Part shown: in pieces, positions 8,524 to 14,770 of the stretch
How the letters are laid out: every line of letters begins with the position of its first letter
Numbering within the stretch: the first letter of the stretch is position 1
Origin: an uncultured Bacilli bacterium
GTDB taxonomy: Bacteria; Bacillota_I; Bacilli_A; RF39; UBA660
Assembly: GCA_947630935.1 (NCBI GenBank)
Contig: CANRJL010000005.1
Span: 1 to 17,979, forward strand
Length of the DNA stretch: 17,979 nt
Reading direction: 5' to 3'
Program-made: the position numbers and the translations under genes
The notes under the pieces: model-generated
The model's input: only the letters and a program-made list of their open reading frames with translations
Told to the model about the DNA's origin: nothing
Database searches by the model: none

Positions 8524-8552
8524 AATATAGCATATATTTGTTCGCATTTCAA
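8524..8552 (-). promoter_or_regulatory. uvrA promoter with a possible LexA/DinR half-site in the spacer
   Basis: On the minus strand TTGAAA (8552-8547), a 17-bp spacer and TATATT (8529-8524), preceded by TGC, form a good promoter with an extended -10. The spacer contains CGAACAAATATATG, whose left half matches the Gram-positive SOS box CGAAC-N4-GTTCG and whose right half does not. SOS control is therefore only suggested. Confidence 0.6.
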
Positions 8553-8575
8553 TTCATTTTTAAACAAAAATTGTT

Positions 8576-8610
8576 AAAAAAAACTAAGAATCTAAAATTT
8601 TCTTAGTTTT
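8576..8610 (-). terminator. Rho-independent terminator of the der / 8618-gene unit
   Basis: On the minus strand AAAACTAAGAA (8610-8600) pairs with TTCTTAGTTTT (8590-8580), an 11-bp stem with a 9-nt loop. It runs straight into a T run (8583-8576). It lies just after the stop of the 98-residue gene and before the uvrA promoter. Confidence 0.9.
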
Positions 8611-8617
8611 AAGCCTT

Positions 8618-8914
8618 TTATCTTCCCTTTTTTTGCTGCTCTTCCATCATTTCTATTTCCTTTTTTAAAGAATAAGCTGTAGGTGGACTTATACGCATCA
8701 TTTCTTCCACAATTTCTTTTTTCTTATCCAAATCAGTTGTTGCATCATACAAATCCATTAATTGAACCAAATAACTTTTTCCAGCATCTTTATCTTTATC
8801 TTTATAGCCAAAATATATTCCCATATCTTCATTTTTGGCGTTTTTTGCATTATTCAATATATTTTTTTGTTCTTTCAATTTTTCTCGTTCTTCTTTTCGT
8901 TTTTTATTAAACAT
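8618..8914 (-). CDS. Small charged hypothetical protein, 98 residues
   Basis: Unrecognised. The protein is highly charged and mostly helical in appearance: a Lys/Glu/Arg-rich N-terminus (MFNKKRKEEREKLKEQK), a central segment MGIYFGYKDKDKDAGKSY, and a C-terminal helical stretch (KKEIVEEMMRISPPTAYSLKKEIEMMEEQQKK). There is no Cys, membrane helix or known motif. ATG is preceded by GGGAG about 10 nt upstream. It has its own promoter immediately after the der stop codon and a strong terminator right after its stop, so it may be made independently of der. The plus-strand open frames over it are shadows of its low-complexity codons. A DNA-, RNA- or ribosome-associated role would be a guess. Confidence 0.75.
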   Translation of the reverse strand: MFNKKRKEEREKLKEQKNILNNAKNAKNEDMGIYFGYKDKDKDAGKSYLVQLMDLYDATTDLDKKKEIVEEMMRISPPTAYSLKKEIEMMEEQQKKGR

Positions 8915-8935
8915 TTCAAAACCACTCCCAATTTA

Positions 8936-8964
8936 ATTGTAACTTGAATTATTTAAAAATTCAA
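8936..8964 (-). promoter_or_regulatory. Promoter of the 98-residue gene
   Basis: On the minus strand TTGAAT (8964-8959), a 17-bp spacer and TACAAT (8941-8936) fit a vegetative promoter between the der stop (8968) and the start at 8914. Confidence 0.6.
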
Positions 8965-8967
8965 CAT

Positions 8968-10275
8968 TTATTCTTCATTTTTATTTTTAAAATGTAAAGT
9001 AATTGGTGTCCCCGTTAAATCAAAATTATCCCTTAATTTATTTTCTAAATATCGTTTATAACTAAAATGAACTAGCCCTTTATCATTTACCCAAAAAGTA
9101 AATTTTGGTGGTTTAACATCTGTTTGACTAACAAAATTAATTTTTAAACGTCTTCCTTTATAAGAAGGAGCTTCATGAAGCAAAACAGCTTCTTGAATAC
9201 ATTGGTTTAACAAAGCTGTTGGAATTTGTTTTTTATAATTTTCATATGCCTTAATAATTTCAGGCATCAAAGTCTGAATTCTTTTTTTAGTTTTGGCTGA
9301 AGTAAACACAACTCTAGCATAAGTTGCAAATTGAAATTCATACTTTAATAATTCTTTCCACTTTTTTAAAGAAGTATCTACATCTTCTATCATATCCCAT
9401 TTATTAACACAAATAACTAACCCTTTTCCTTGTGAAATAGCCATTCCAGCAATATGTTTGTCTTGTTCAATAATACCCTCACTAGCATCTATTACTAATA
9501 CACAAACATCACTCCGTTCTATAGCTTTTATACTTCTTAAAAAACTATATCGTTCAATATTTTCCGCAATTTTACCTTTCTTTCGCATACCTGCTGTATC
9601 AATCATAATATACTTTGAACCATGATACATAAAAGTAGAATCTAAAGCATCTCTAGTCGTTCCAGCTACACTACTAACAATAGCTCTTTCTTCATTTAAA
9701 AGAGCATTTATTAATGATGATTTCCCAACATTTGGTCTTCCTATAAAACTAAATTTACATACTTCATCATTTTCTTCAACCGTTTCTTCTAAATTTTTAG
9801 TAATTTCATCTAATAATTCTTTAATTCCTAATTTATGAGCTGCTGAAACCGGAAAAATCTTATCATAACCTAATTCATAAAAACGATACAAATCTTCTTT
9901 CCGTTTTTCATTATCAATTTTATTAACAACTAAATAAACAGGTTTTCTACTTTTCCTAAGCAAATCACAAATTTTATAATCACTAGCACTTAATTCTTCC
10001 TTACCATCAACAACAAACAAAACTAAATCAGCTTCTAAAACTGCAAAATTAACTTGAGCAAGAATATCTTCTTGAAAAGAATCATTTCCTAAATCAATTC
10101 CTCCCGTATCAATTAAATGAAAACTTTTATTATTATAAGATACAACCCCATATATCCTATCTCTTGTAATTCCTGGTTCATCTAATATAATAGAACGATT
10201 TTCTTTCAAAAAACAATTAAACAAAGAAGATTTTCCTGTATTAGGTCTTCCTATTAAACAAACAGTCTTTTTCAT
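8968..10275 (-). CDS. der: Ribosome biogenesis GTPase Der (EngA)
   Basis: Der is an essential double-GTPase needed to assemble the 50S ribosomal subunit. The 435-residue product has two G domains and a C-terminal KH-like domain. Domain 1: GRPNTGKS at 9-16 (Thr where Val is usual), DEPGITRDR, DTGG, NKID. Domain 2: GRPNVGKSS at about 179-187, GTTRDALD, DTAGMRKKG, NKWD. The KH-like end contains YKGRRLKINFVSQTDVKPPKFTFWVN. Length is typical. ATG at 10275 is preceded by GGGTGAT with 6-nt spacing. The nearest upstream gene on the same strand is 148 bases away, and a modest promoter may lie in that gap. Confidence 0.98.
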   Translation of the reverse strand: MKKTVCLIGRPNTGKSSLFNCFLKENRSIILDEPGITRDRIYGVVSYNNKSFHLIDTGGIDLGNDSFQEDILAQVNFAVLEADLVLFVVDGKEELSASDYKICDLLRKSRKPVYLVVNKIDNEKRKEDLYRFYELGYDKIFPVSAAHKLGIKELLDEITKNLEETVEENDEVCKFSFIGRPNVGKSSLINALLNEERAIVSSVAGTTRDALDSTFMYHGSKYIMIDTAGMRKKGKIAENIERYSFLRSIKAIERSDVCVLVIDASEGIIEQDKHIAGMAISQGKGLVICVNKWDMIEDVDTSLKKWKELLKYEFQFATYARVVFTSAKTKKRIQTLMPEIIKAYENYKKQIPTALLNQCIQEAVLLHEAPSYKGRRLKINFVSQTDVKPPKFTFWVNDKGLVHFSYKRYLENKLRDNFDLTGTPITLHFKNKNEE

Positions 10276-10307
10276 TTACAATCACCCGTTTTCCAAATAT
10301 TTTTCTT

Positions 10308-10336
10308 ATTATATAATAAAAATTACTTAATGAAAA
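10308..10336 (-). promoter_or_regulatory. Possible der promoter
   Basis: On the minus strand TATAAT (10313-10308) lies 17 bp from TTTTCA (10336-10331), a weak -35. The -10 is perfect but AT richness makes chance matches likely. Confidence 0.35.
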
Positions 10337-10422
10337 CAATAAGAATATTCATTTTTGACAAAATTTTCTAATAAATAAATCAGTAAATATTAAAATCAAA
10401 GCCCTAACGAATATTTAACAAA

Positions 10423-10938
10423 CTATTTTATAATACCATTCATAACTTTTCTTGAATCATTAACAATAATAAAAGCTGATGGCGCAATCTTTAATATCAA
10501 ATTTTCTATTTTCTTTAAACTTTTATTATTAACTTCCAAAAACAACATTTTTTTATCATTACCTTTAAAATCATTTTCCAAATGAAACATACATACTTCA
10601 TACCCTCGTAATTTTAAAGCTTTCACTAAGTTTACATCAGTCGCATTAATAATAACTTGAATACCCACAACCCCATTAATAAAAACTCGCGCTAAAAAAA
10701 AGCCTAATAAAGTTCCAGTCGCATAACCAAGAGAATAAAAAATAGGAATTAAAATACTCGAAATATCCATTCGTAAAGCTTCTCGCGCAATAATAAACCA
10801 TATAAAAACTTCAAAAAACGCCAATATACAACTAATAATTATTTTTCCACGAATCATAACAGTTTGCCGAAAAGTTGCAATTGAAACATCCAAAATACGC
10901 GCAAAAAAAATTTTCACACAAATTCCCAATAAAGTCAT
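10423..10938 (-). CDS. UPF0316 / DUF2179-type membrane protein (YebE-like)
   Basis: The protein matches the family I know as UPF0316 (B. subtilis YebE): an N-terminal half with about three membrane helices (residues about 5-95) containing the family pattern ARILDVSIATFRQTVMIRG and GYATGTLLGFFLA, and a C-terminal soluble DUF2179-like domain (about 96-171) with LRGYEV...FLEVNNKSLKKIENLILKIAPSAFI. Biochemical role is unknown; DUF2179 domains are often ligand-binding. An ATG at 10950 is open in frame, but GAGGG (10944-10948) lies 5 nt before the ATG at 10936-10938, so I chose the shorter 171-residue form. It is the last gene of the probable 12464-to-10423 operon, 45 bases after the zinc-ribbon gene. 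Confidence 0.85.
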   Translation of the reverse strand: MTLLGICVKIFFARILDVSIATFRQTVMIRGKIIISCILAFFEVFIWFIIAREALRMDISSILIPIFYSLGYATGTLLGFFLARVFINGVVGIQVIINATDVNLVKALKLRGYEVCMFHLENDFKGNDKKMLFLEVNNKSLKKIENLILKIAPSAFIIVNDSRKVMNGIIK

Positions 10939-10943
10939 ACAAT

Positions 10944-10948
10944 CCCTC
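10944..10948 (-). promoter_or_regulatory. Ribosome binding site choosing the UPF0316 gene start
   Basis: GAGGG on the minus strand is 5 nt from ATG 10938-10936 and overlaps the upstream in-frame ATG at 10950. Initiation at the downstream ATG is therefore favoured. Confidence 0.6.
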
Positions 10949-10983
10949 ATTTTTATTGTGCAAAAATTTCCAAAAACAATACC

Positions 10984-11256
10984 TTATTTTAAAACAAAAA
11001 TTAAAACAATAATTCCCCCAATAATCAAAATACTTAAAATAATAATAATTAAAAACAATTTACTTGAATCATCAGCCCTCTTTTCATACAAAACAGGTTT
11101 TTCCCCATATTTTTCAGTTAACAACTCTGGTTTAAAAAATTGAGATTTCTGCATTTCTTTATATTCATCATATTGTTCTTTACTTAACATAGCCCCACAA
11201 AAAGGACAAATTCCTCTATCAGTACCTATCGATTTTCCACATTTTTTACAATGCAT
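10984..11256 (-). CDS. Zinc-ribbon single-pass membrane protein, 90 residues
   Basis: The start is an N-terminal zinc ribbon with Cys3, Cys6, Cys17 and Cys20 (CKKCG...CPFCG). A polar linker follows (about 22-62), then one membrane helix near the C-terminus (about 64-89, KLFLIIIILSILIIGGIIVLIF). This is a tail-anchored layout with the ribbon probably cytoplasmic. The frame is open up to 11307, but AAGGTG (11263-11268) is 6 nt before ATG 11254-11256 and the ribbon begins right there, so I use the short form. It overlaps the trmL stop by 11 bases, which indicates translational coupling. Small proteins of this kind are common and mostly uncharacterised; no partner can be named. Confidence 0.75.
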   Translation of the reverse strand: MHCKKCGKSIGTDRGICPFCGAMLSKEQYDEYKEMQKSQFFKPELLTEKYGEKPVLYEKRADDSSKLFLIIIILSILIIGGIIVLIFVLK

Positions 11257-11776
11257 TTTCATCACCTTCAAAATCTTCAATAAAAGTTGAACTTTTATGA
11301 GGCTCATCTTTTAATAAATCTCCATAATTAAACTGCCGCATAACCTCATAAACAACAATTGCTACCGAATTAGCTAAATTTAAAGCTCTTACTTTATTTG
11401 TCATCGGAATTCTAGCACAATTATCAATATGTGGTTTTAAAATAGCTCTTGGAATTCCTGTAGTTTCTTTGCCAAAAATCAAATAAATATTTTCCTTAGA
11501 AACAGTATAATCAAAATCAGAATGAGGTTTATGACCATATCGTGTATAAAAATAATAAGTACCTGGATTATTTGCTTCAAATTCATGCCAATCTTTATAT
11601 ACCTTATAATGACAATCTTGAATATAATTTACTCCACTTCTTTTAATACTTTTCTCATCTAAACTAAATCCTAAAGGCTCAATTAAATGTAAAAACGTAT
11701 TTGTAGCAACGCAAGTACGCATAATATTCCCAGTATTTCCAGGAATCAATGGTTCAAATAAAACAACATTCAACAT
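11246..11776 (-). CDS. trmL: tRNA (cytidine/uridine-34 2'-O)-methyltransferase TrmL
   Basis: A SPOUT-class methyltransferase that 2'-O-methylates the wobble base of tRNA-Leu isoacceptors, using S-adenosylmethionine. The 176-residue product carries the family motifs in order: FEPLIPGNTGNIMRTC near the N-terminus, IKRSGVNYI, IYLIFGKETTGIP and IPMTNKVRALNLANSVAIVVYE, the trefoil-knot cofactor site. Length is slightly above the family's usual 150-160 because of a polar C-terminal extension. ATG is preceded by a consensus AGGAGG (11785-11790) at 8-nt spacing. The gene follows the thioredoxin-fold gene by 28 bases and overlaps the zinc-ribbon gene. Confidence 0.96.
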   Translation of the reverse strand: MLNVVLFEPLIPGNTGNIMRTCVATNTFLHLIEPLGFSLDEKSIKRSGVNYIQDCHYKVYKDWHEFEANNPGTYYFYTRYGHKPHSDFDYTVSKENIYLIFGKETTGIPRAILKPHIDNCARIPMTNKVRALNLANSVAIVVYEVMRQFNYGDLLKDEPHKSSTFIEDFEGDENAL

Positions 11777-11804
11777 AAATTCTTCCTCCTAAAAAAAGAA
11801 AAAA

Positions 11805-12464
11805 TTATTCCTTTTTAGCTAATTCATAAACATCTAATAATTGGGAAAAATCAGCAGCCTCCATCATATTTTCATCTTTTCGCACAACAGCATCAACAAA
11901 TTGCCCATTCTTATAATATAAAATAACTGGCATTTTAATTTCTTTACCATTTAAATGAAACATAGAATCTAAATCAACATTCTTATCATCATGAATATAA
12001 ACAGCAAATACATCTTTTAAATTATTATCCAAAATAACTTCTTTTAAACTTTTTTCCAAATTATATTCTTCTTCACCTAAAGAATCAGTTATATAAATAA
12101 AACTTTCATTCTTTTGCATAAATTCATTGACATTTTCAGTATCAATTTTATTCACAATAATCTTCTTATCTAATAAATAACTTTTACCAAAATCTTTTTT
12201 CTCTAAAACATTAGCAACTTTTGCAATTCCAAGAACAAGAATTAAAAATGATAAAATAATAATTGCAATCATCTTATAGTTAATTACTTCTTTAGAACTA
12301 ACAATATTTTTAACAACCTCTTGCTTTTGCTCATTATCTTCTTTTATAACTTTTTTTGAAGAAGTACTTATTTTTTTAACAGGCGTTTTCTTCTTATTAT
12401 TAGTATTACTTCCCTTCTTATTCGTACTTTTCTTAGCTGAAACTTTACTATCTAAATTAGCCAT
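11805..12464 (-). CDS. Membrane-anchored thioredoxin-fold protein lacking the CxxC motif
   Basis: 219 residues in three parts: a Lys/Ser/Thr/Asn-rich cytoplasmic tail (1-60), one membrane helix at about 65-84 (MIAIIILSFLILVLGIA), and an extracellular domain (about 105-219). The outer domain looks thioredoxin-like: strand FIYITDS where the active-site loop begins, helix with LEKSLKEV, strand VFAVYIHDD, and MPVILYYKNGQFVD, which matches the cis-Pro strand and turn of thioredoxins. The CxxC is absent (SLGEEEYN in its place) and the whole protein has no Cys, so it cannot be a disulfide oxidoreductase of the usual kind. A binding or chaperone role is inference. ATG at 12464 has a weak ribosome site (GAGTTGATG). 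It is first in the probable operon with trmL. Confidence 0.75.
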   Translation of the reverse strand: MANLDSKVSAKKSTNKKGSNTNNKKKTPVKKISTSSKKVIKEDNEQKQEVVKNIVSSKEVINYKMIAIIILSFLILVLGIAKVANVLEKKDFGKSYLLDKKIIVNKIDTENVNEFMQKNESFIYITDSLGEEEYNLEKSLKEVILDNNLKDVFAVYIHDDKNVDLDSMFHLNGKEIKMPVILYYKNGQFVDAVVRKDENMMEAADFSQLLDVYELAKKE

Positions 12465-12539
12465 ATCATCAACTCTTTTCTAAAAAACATTTTATCATAC
12501 ATTTTTTAAGAATAAAAGACGTTTTAGGTTTTTGCCCTA

Positions 12540-12567
12540 ACAAAAAATAGACATTTCACATAACTTA
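12540..12567 (+). promoter_or_regulatory. Possible mother-cell sigma (SigK/SigE-like) promoter of the cotJ genes
   Basis: AC (12540-12541), 17 bases, then CATAACTTA (12559-12567) fits the SigK-type pattern AC-N16/17-CATAnnnTA, and CATA-type -10 boxes are also used by SigE. I see no good SigA promoter upstream. The predicted start point falls next to the Shine-Dalgarno, which is a caveat. Confidence 0.4.
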
Positions 12568-12573
12568 ACCATG

Positions 12574-12579
12574 AGGAGG
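12574..12579 (+). promoter_or_regulatory. Ribosome binding site choosing the cotJA-cotJB start
   Basis: AGGAGG lies 6 nt before ATG 12586-12588. An in-frame ATG at 12571 would put the site inside its first codons, so the downstream ATG is the start. Confidence 0.8.
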
Positions 12580-12585
12580 GTAAAT

Positions 12586-13023
12586 ATGTTATTTGATAAT
12601 ACTGATTTTAATTACGAAGTAAATTTTTTAAACAACAACTTTAACTTTGAAACAAAAAATACTAAATTTTTAACGCCAGATGAAGCATTCATGCGCGGAA
12701 ATTCTGAAAATGGTACTTTTGTTCCATATAAACAATATACTTACTACAAATTAAAACCAGAAAACGAGCAAGAAAATATGCTCATAAAATTAATGGCTTA
12801 TTCTTTTATTATCAACGATTTAAATTTATACTTAGATTTACACCCAGAAGACACTTCAACATTCGAAAAATTTAAAAAATATGCCAAAGAATTAAGTGAT
12901 ATTCAATTAGAATATACTCAAAAATATGGTCCTATCGTTATCACTGAAACACAAGGAGCAAACTTTAATTGGCTTAAAAACCCATGGCCATGGGATAAGA
13001 CAGGAGGAAGTATGTATGTATAA
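12586..13023 (+). CDS. cotJB: CotJA-CotJB fusion spore-coat protein
   Basis: The 145-residue product joins two coat-protein families that are separate genes in Bacillus. Residues about 30-57 resemble CotJA (FLTPDEAFMRGN...FVPYKQYTYYKLKP; CotJA proteins carry a SPEEAFxRGT...YxPY pattern). Residues about 62-142 match CotJB: LIKLMAYSFIINDLNLYLDLHPEDTS, the tyrosine helix QLEYTQKYGPI and the diagnostic WLKNPWPWD near the end. CotJB proteins are about 85 residues, so the extra N-terminal part is real extension, not a wrong start. In B. subtilis the cotJABC products form an inner-coat complex made in the mother cell. The stop overlaps the cotJC start by 8 nt, so the two are translated together. Symbol given for the larger part. 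Confidence 0.85.
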   Translation: MLFDNTDFNYEVNFLNNNFNFETKNTKFLTPDEAFMRGNSENGTFVPYKQYTYYKLKPENEQENMLIKLMAYSFIINDLNLYLDLHPEDTSTFEKFKKYAKELSDIQLEYTQKYGPIVITETQGANFNWLKNPWPWDKTGGSMYV

Positions 13024-13573
13024 ATATGTAAAACATTTAAATTATCCTGTAAATATTCGCAAAAAAGATTTAAAAATGGCCAAAAATTTACTAACTCAAT
13101 TTGGCGGAGCCAATGGCGAATTAGCAGCAAGCCTTCGGTATTTTTCCCAAAAATTTTCAATGCCAGATGAAAAAGGCAAAAGTCTTTTAAATGATATTGC
13201 TACTGAAGAACTTGGTCATTGTGAAATGATTTGTACAATGGTAAGTCAATTAATCAAAGACGCTACCGTAGAAGAATTAAAAACAGCTGGACTCCAAAAC
13301 ATATATGCTGAACATAAAAAAGGAATTTATCCAACTGATGCTTCAGGAGTTCCATTCACCGTAACTTACTTTGCAGTAACAGGAGACCCAATAGCTGACC
13401 TATATGAAGATATGGCTGCGGAACAAAAAGCACGAGCAGTTTATGAAAATTTAATTGATATGACCAATGATGAAGACATCTTAGGGGTATTATTATTTTT
13501 AAGACAAAGAGAAATAGTTCATTTCAATCGTTTTAAAGAACTTAAAGATTATTACGAAAAAAAAGGATATTAA
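13016..13573 (+). CDS. cotJC: CotJC, manganese-catalase-family spore-coat protein
   Basis: 185 residues (B. subtilis CotJC 189) of the di-manganese catalase fold, a four-helix ferritin-like bundle. Likely metal ligands are visible in order: Glu35 (GANGELAASLRY), Glu64/Glu65 with His68 (ATEELGHCEM), Glu136 (DMAAEQKAR) and Glu166 with His169 (REIVHFNR). The signatures GVPFTVTYFAVTGDPIADLYEDMAAE and the NYPV start are typical of CotJC. In the coat it is thought to break down peroxide. The frame is open from 12926, but ATG 13016-13018 has AGGAGG (13002-13007) at 8-nt spacing and matches the family start. It overlaps the fusion gene by 8 nt and is followed by a hairpin terminator. Confidence 0.95.
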   Translation: MYKYVKHLNYPVNIRKKDLKMAKNLLTQFGGANGELAASLRYFSQKFSMPDEKGKSLLNDIATEELGHCEMICTMVSQLIKDATVEELKTAGLQNIYAEHKKGIYPTDASGVPFTVTYFAVTGDPIADLYEDMAAEQKARAVYENLIDMTNDEDILGVLLFLRQREIVHFNRFKELKDYYEKKGY

Positions 13574-13581
13574 AAAAACAT

Positions 13582-13619
13582 AAAGCATAATATAAAAATA
13601 ATCATTTATTATGCTTTTT
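13582..13619 (+). terminator. Terminator after cotJC, possibly bidirectional
   Basis: AAAGCATAATA (13582-13592) pairs with TATTATGCTTT (13607-13617) around a 14-nt loop. A T run (13615-13619) and further T-rich sequence follow. On the minus strand the same stem is followed by TATGTTTTTTT, so it may also end transcripts of convergent paralog B. Confidence 0.8.
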
Positions 13620-13647
13620 ATTTTGATTAAAATTTTTTTAACACTTT

Positions 13648-14637
13648 CTAACATTTATCCCTTTGATAAGTTGCACCTGACCTAATTATAGTAACTATAC
13701 TACTAGAATTATTTGTAAGAAGAAATTCTGCTTTACTAAGTGCCCTAGAAATTTCAACATAATAAGCTGCATCAGAATATACATAAGCAATATTTGTTGG
13801 GGTACCTTTCCAGTCAAAACCACCAGTAGACAAATTTTGACTAGCAGAAAAACTTGGAGAAGCATTTATATTTGAACCAACATAAGAGACAAGATAACAT
13901 CCAGGCAACACAGCTACATAAGGTCCAAATTGAATACCTCCATTTTGTAAATATATATAGCCATATTTTTTTTCACAATTACCTGTACAATTAAGTCCAT
14001 TATTAGCTGTAAAAAGTCCATTTATATTATAAGTCTCTTGTTTAGTTGTTTTTAAACCATTATTTCCAGTTGCAGTACATTCTACTGTATGTTTCCCCAA
14101 TACATTTATATCACTTATTTTACTTACTACTTTATTATTATAACTTAATGATTTACATGATAGTGTGCCACCTAATCGTCCAAATCTAGCAGTTGCTATT
14201 ACAGAATTATCATCCGTATAATAATAACTTCCAGCTTTTAACATCGTTATTTCAGGTACGGTTGTATCTTTTTCTACTTTGAAATACAAGGAACATCTCG
14301 TTTTTGCTTTAGTTAAGTTCTTGACTTTAGGAGCCCAATTAGCGCTATCCCACTCCACTTCAGCATTATTATCACATTCAGCATGGTCATATACTAAATT
14401 ATCAGCATTATTTTTCTTTGGAATGTCATCTAACCAAGTAGTCCCGTTATAATAGGCAAAATAAATGTCACTATGACCATAATAATTTACTTTGCCATTT
14501 ACAAATTCAAAGCTTTTATTGACTTGATATAATGAAAATGTTTTGCCCAACAAATAAGATGCAGTTATACTTATAACAATTAATGTGCCTATAATTACTT
14601 TTTTATATTTATTTTTTTCTAATCTTTTTAGTTTCAT
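13648..14637 (-). CDS. Membrane-anchored surface protein, paralog B (shared N-module, Ig-like domain, beta-rich tip)
   Basis: 329 residues. Residues 1-125 repeat the module of paralog A: basic tail, membrane helix at about 13-32, FSLYQVNKSFEFVNGKVNYYGHSD and the two Cys (one in HAECDNN, one in TRCSLYF). Residues about 127-206 look like a bacterial Ig-like domain of the kind found in surface stalks (DTTVPEITML..., VVSKISDINVLGKHTVECTATGNNGLKTTKQETYNING). The final 120 residues form a separate Cys-containing, beta-rich domain (CTGNCEKKYG, GIQFGPYVAVLPGCYLVSYVG, ending in Cys) that recalls carbohydrate-binding jelly rolls; I am not sure of that. The stop is TAG. Its own poly-G promoter stands upstream. 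The ribosome site is weak (AAGAGA about 8 nt before ATG). It is a tandem neighbour of paralog C; role as an adhesin or antigen is inferred. Confidence 0.85.
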   Translation of the reverse strand: MKLKRLEKNKYKKVIIGTLIVISITASYLLGKTFSLYQVNKSFEFVNGKVNYYGHSDIYFAYYNGTTWLDDIPKKNNADNLVYDHAECDNNAEVEWDSANWAPKVKNLTKAKTRCSLYFKVEKDTTVPEITMLKAGSYYYTDDNSVIATARFGRLGGTLSCKSLSYNNKVVSKISDINVLGKHTVECTATGNNGLKTTKQETYNINGLFTANNGLNCTGNCEKKYGYIYLQNGGIQFGPYVAVLPGCYLVSYVGSNINASPSFSASQNLSTGGFDWKGTPTNIAYVYSDAAYYVEISRALSKAEFLLTNNSSSIVTIIRSGATYQRDKC

Positions 14638-14648
14638 CTGTTATTCTC

Positions 14649-14669
14649 TTTTCTATCTTTTATAGAAAA
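14649..14669 (-). repeat. Inverted repeat over the paralog B transcription start
   Basis: TTTTCTAT (14649-14656) and ATAGAAAA (14662-14669) form a perfect 8-bp inverted repeat with a 5-nt centre. It begins 2 bases after the -10 box and spans the expected start point. It recurs in front of paralog C with a changed centre base. Confidence 0.6.
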
Positions 14670-14670
14670 A

Positions 14671-14703
14671 ATTATAACATAATACACCCCCCCCCTGAGT
14701 CAA
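14671..14703 (-). promoter_or_regulatory. Poly-G spacer promoter of surface paralog B (G9, 21-bp spacing)
   Basis: On the minus strand TTGACT (14703-14698), CA, nine G (14695-14687), TGTATTATGT, then TATAAT (14676-14671). TGTTATAAT is a perfect extended -10. Spacing is 21 bp. Compared with paralog C, two extra bases between the G run and the -10 account for the 2-bp difference. Confidence 0.8.
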
Positions 14704-14770
14704 TAGAGAGCACTAGTGTTAGCGTGTTTTTAGTACAGTTTTTTAAATGGGTATGTAGACAATTTGTCAA

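Noticed and set aside
12521..12540. Small stem TTAGG / CCTAA between the divergent genes at 12464 and 12586, and reuse of GCCCTAAC near 10400.
   Set aside because: Five-base-pair stem without a T run; the repeated octamer is too short and in unrelated places.
12926..13015. Upstream extension of cotJC to an ATG at 12926.
   Set aside because: The extension overlaps the CotJB coding region, has no ribosome site and is absent from CotJC proteins; AGGAGG marks the start at 13016.
14758..14768. Palindrome GACAATTTGTC after paralog C, considered as a terminator or attachment site.
   Set aside because: Arms are only five bases with no T run, and no matching copy was seen elsewhere in the window.
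14742..14770. A second possible promoter for paralog B: TTGACA, 17 bp, TTTAAA on the minus strand, starting at the paralog C stop codon.
   Set aside because: The -10 is poor and the -35 overlaps the end of the C coding region; the poly-G promoter with a perfect extended -10 lies closer. It could still give low constitutive transcription, so it deserves notice in start-site data.
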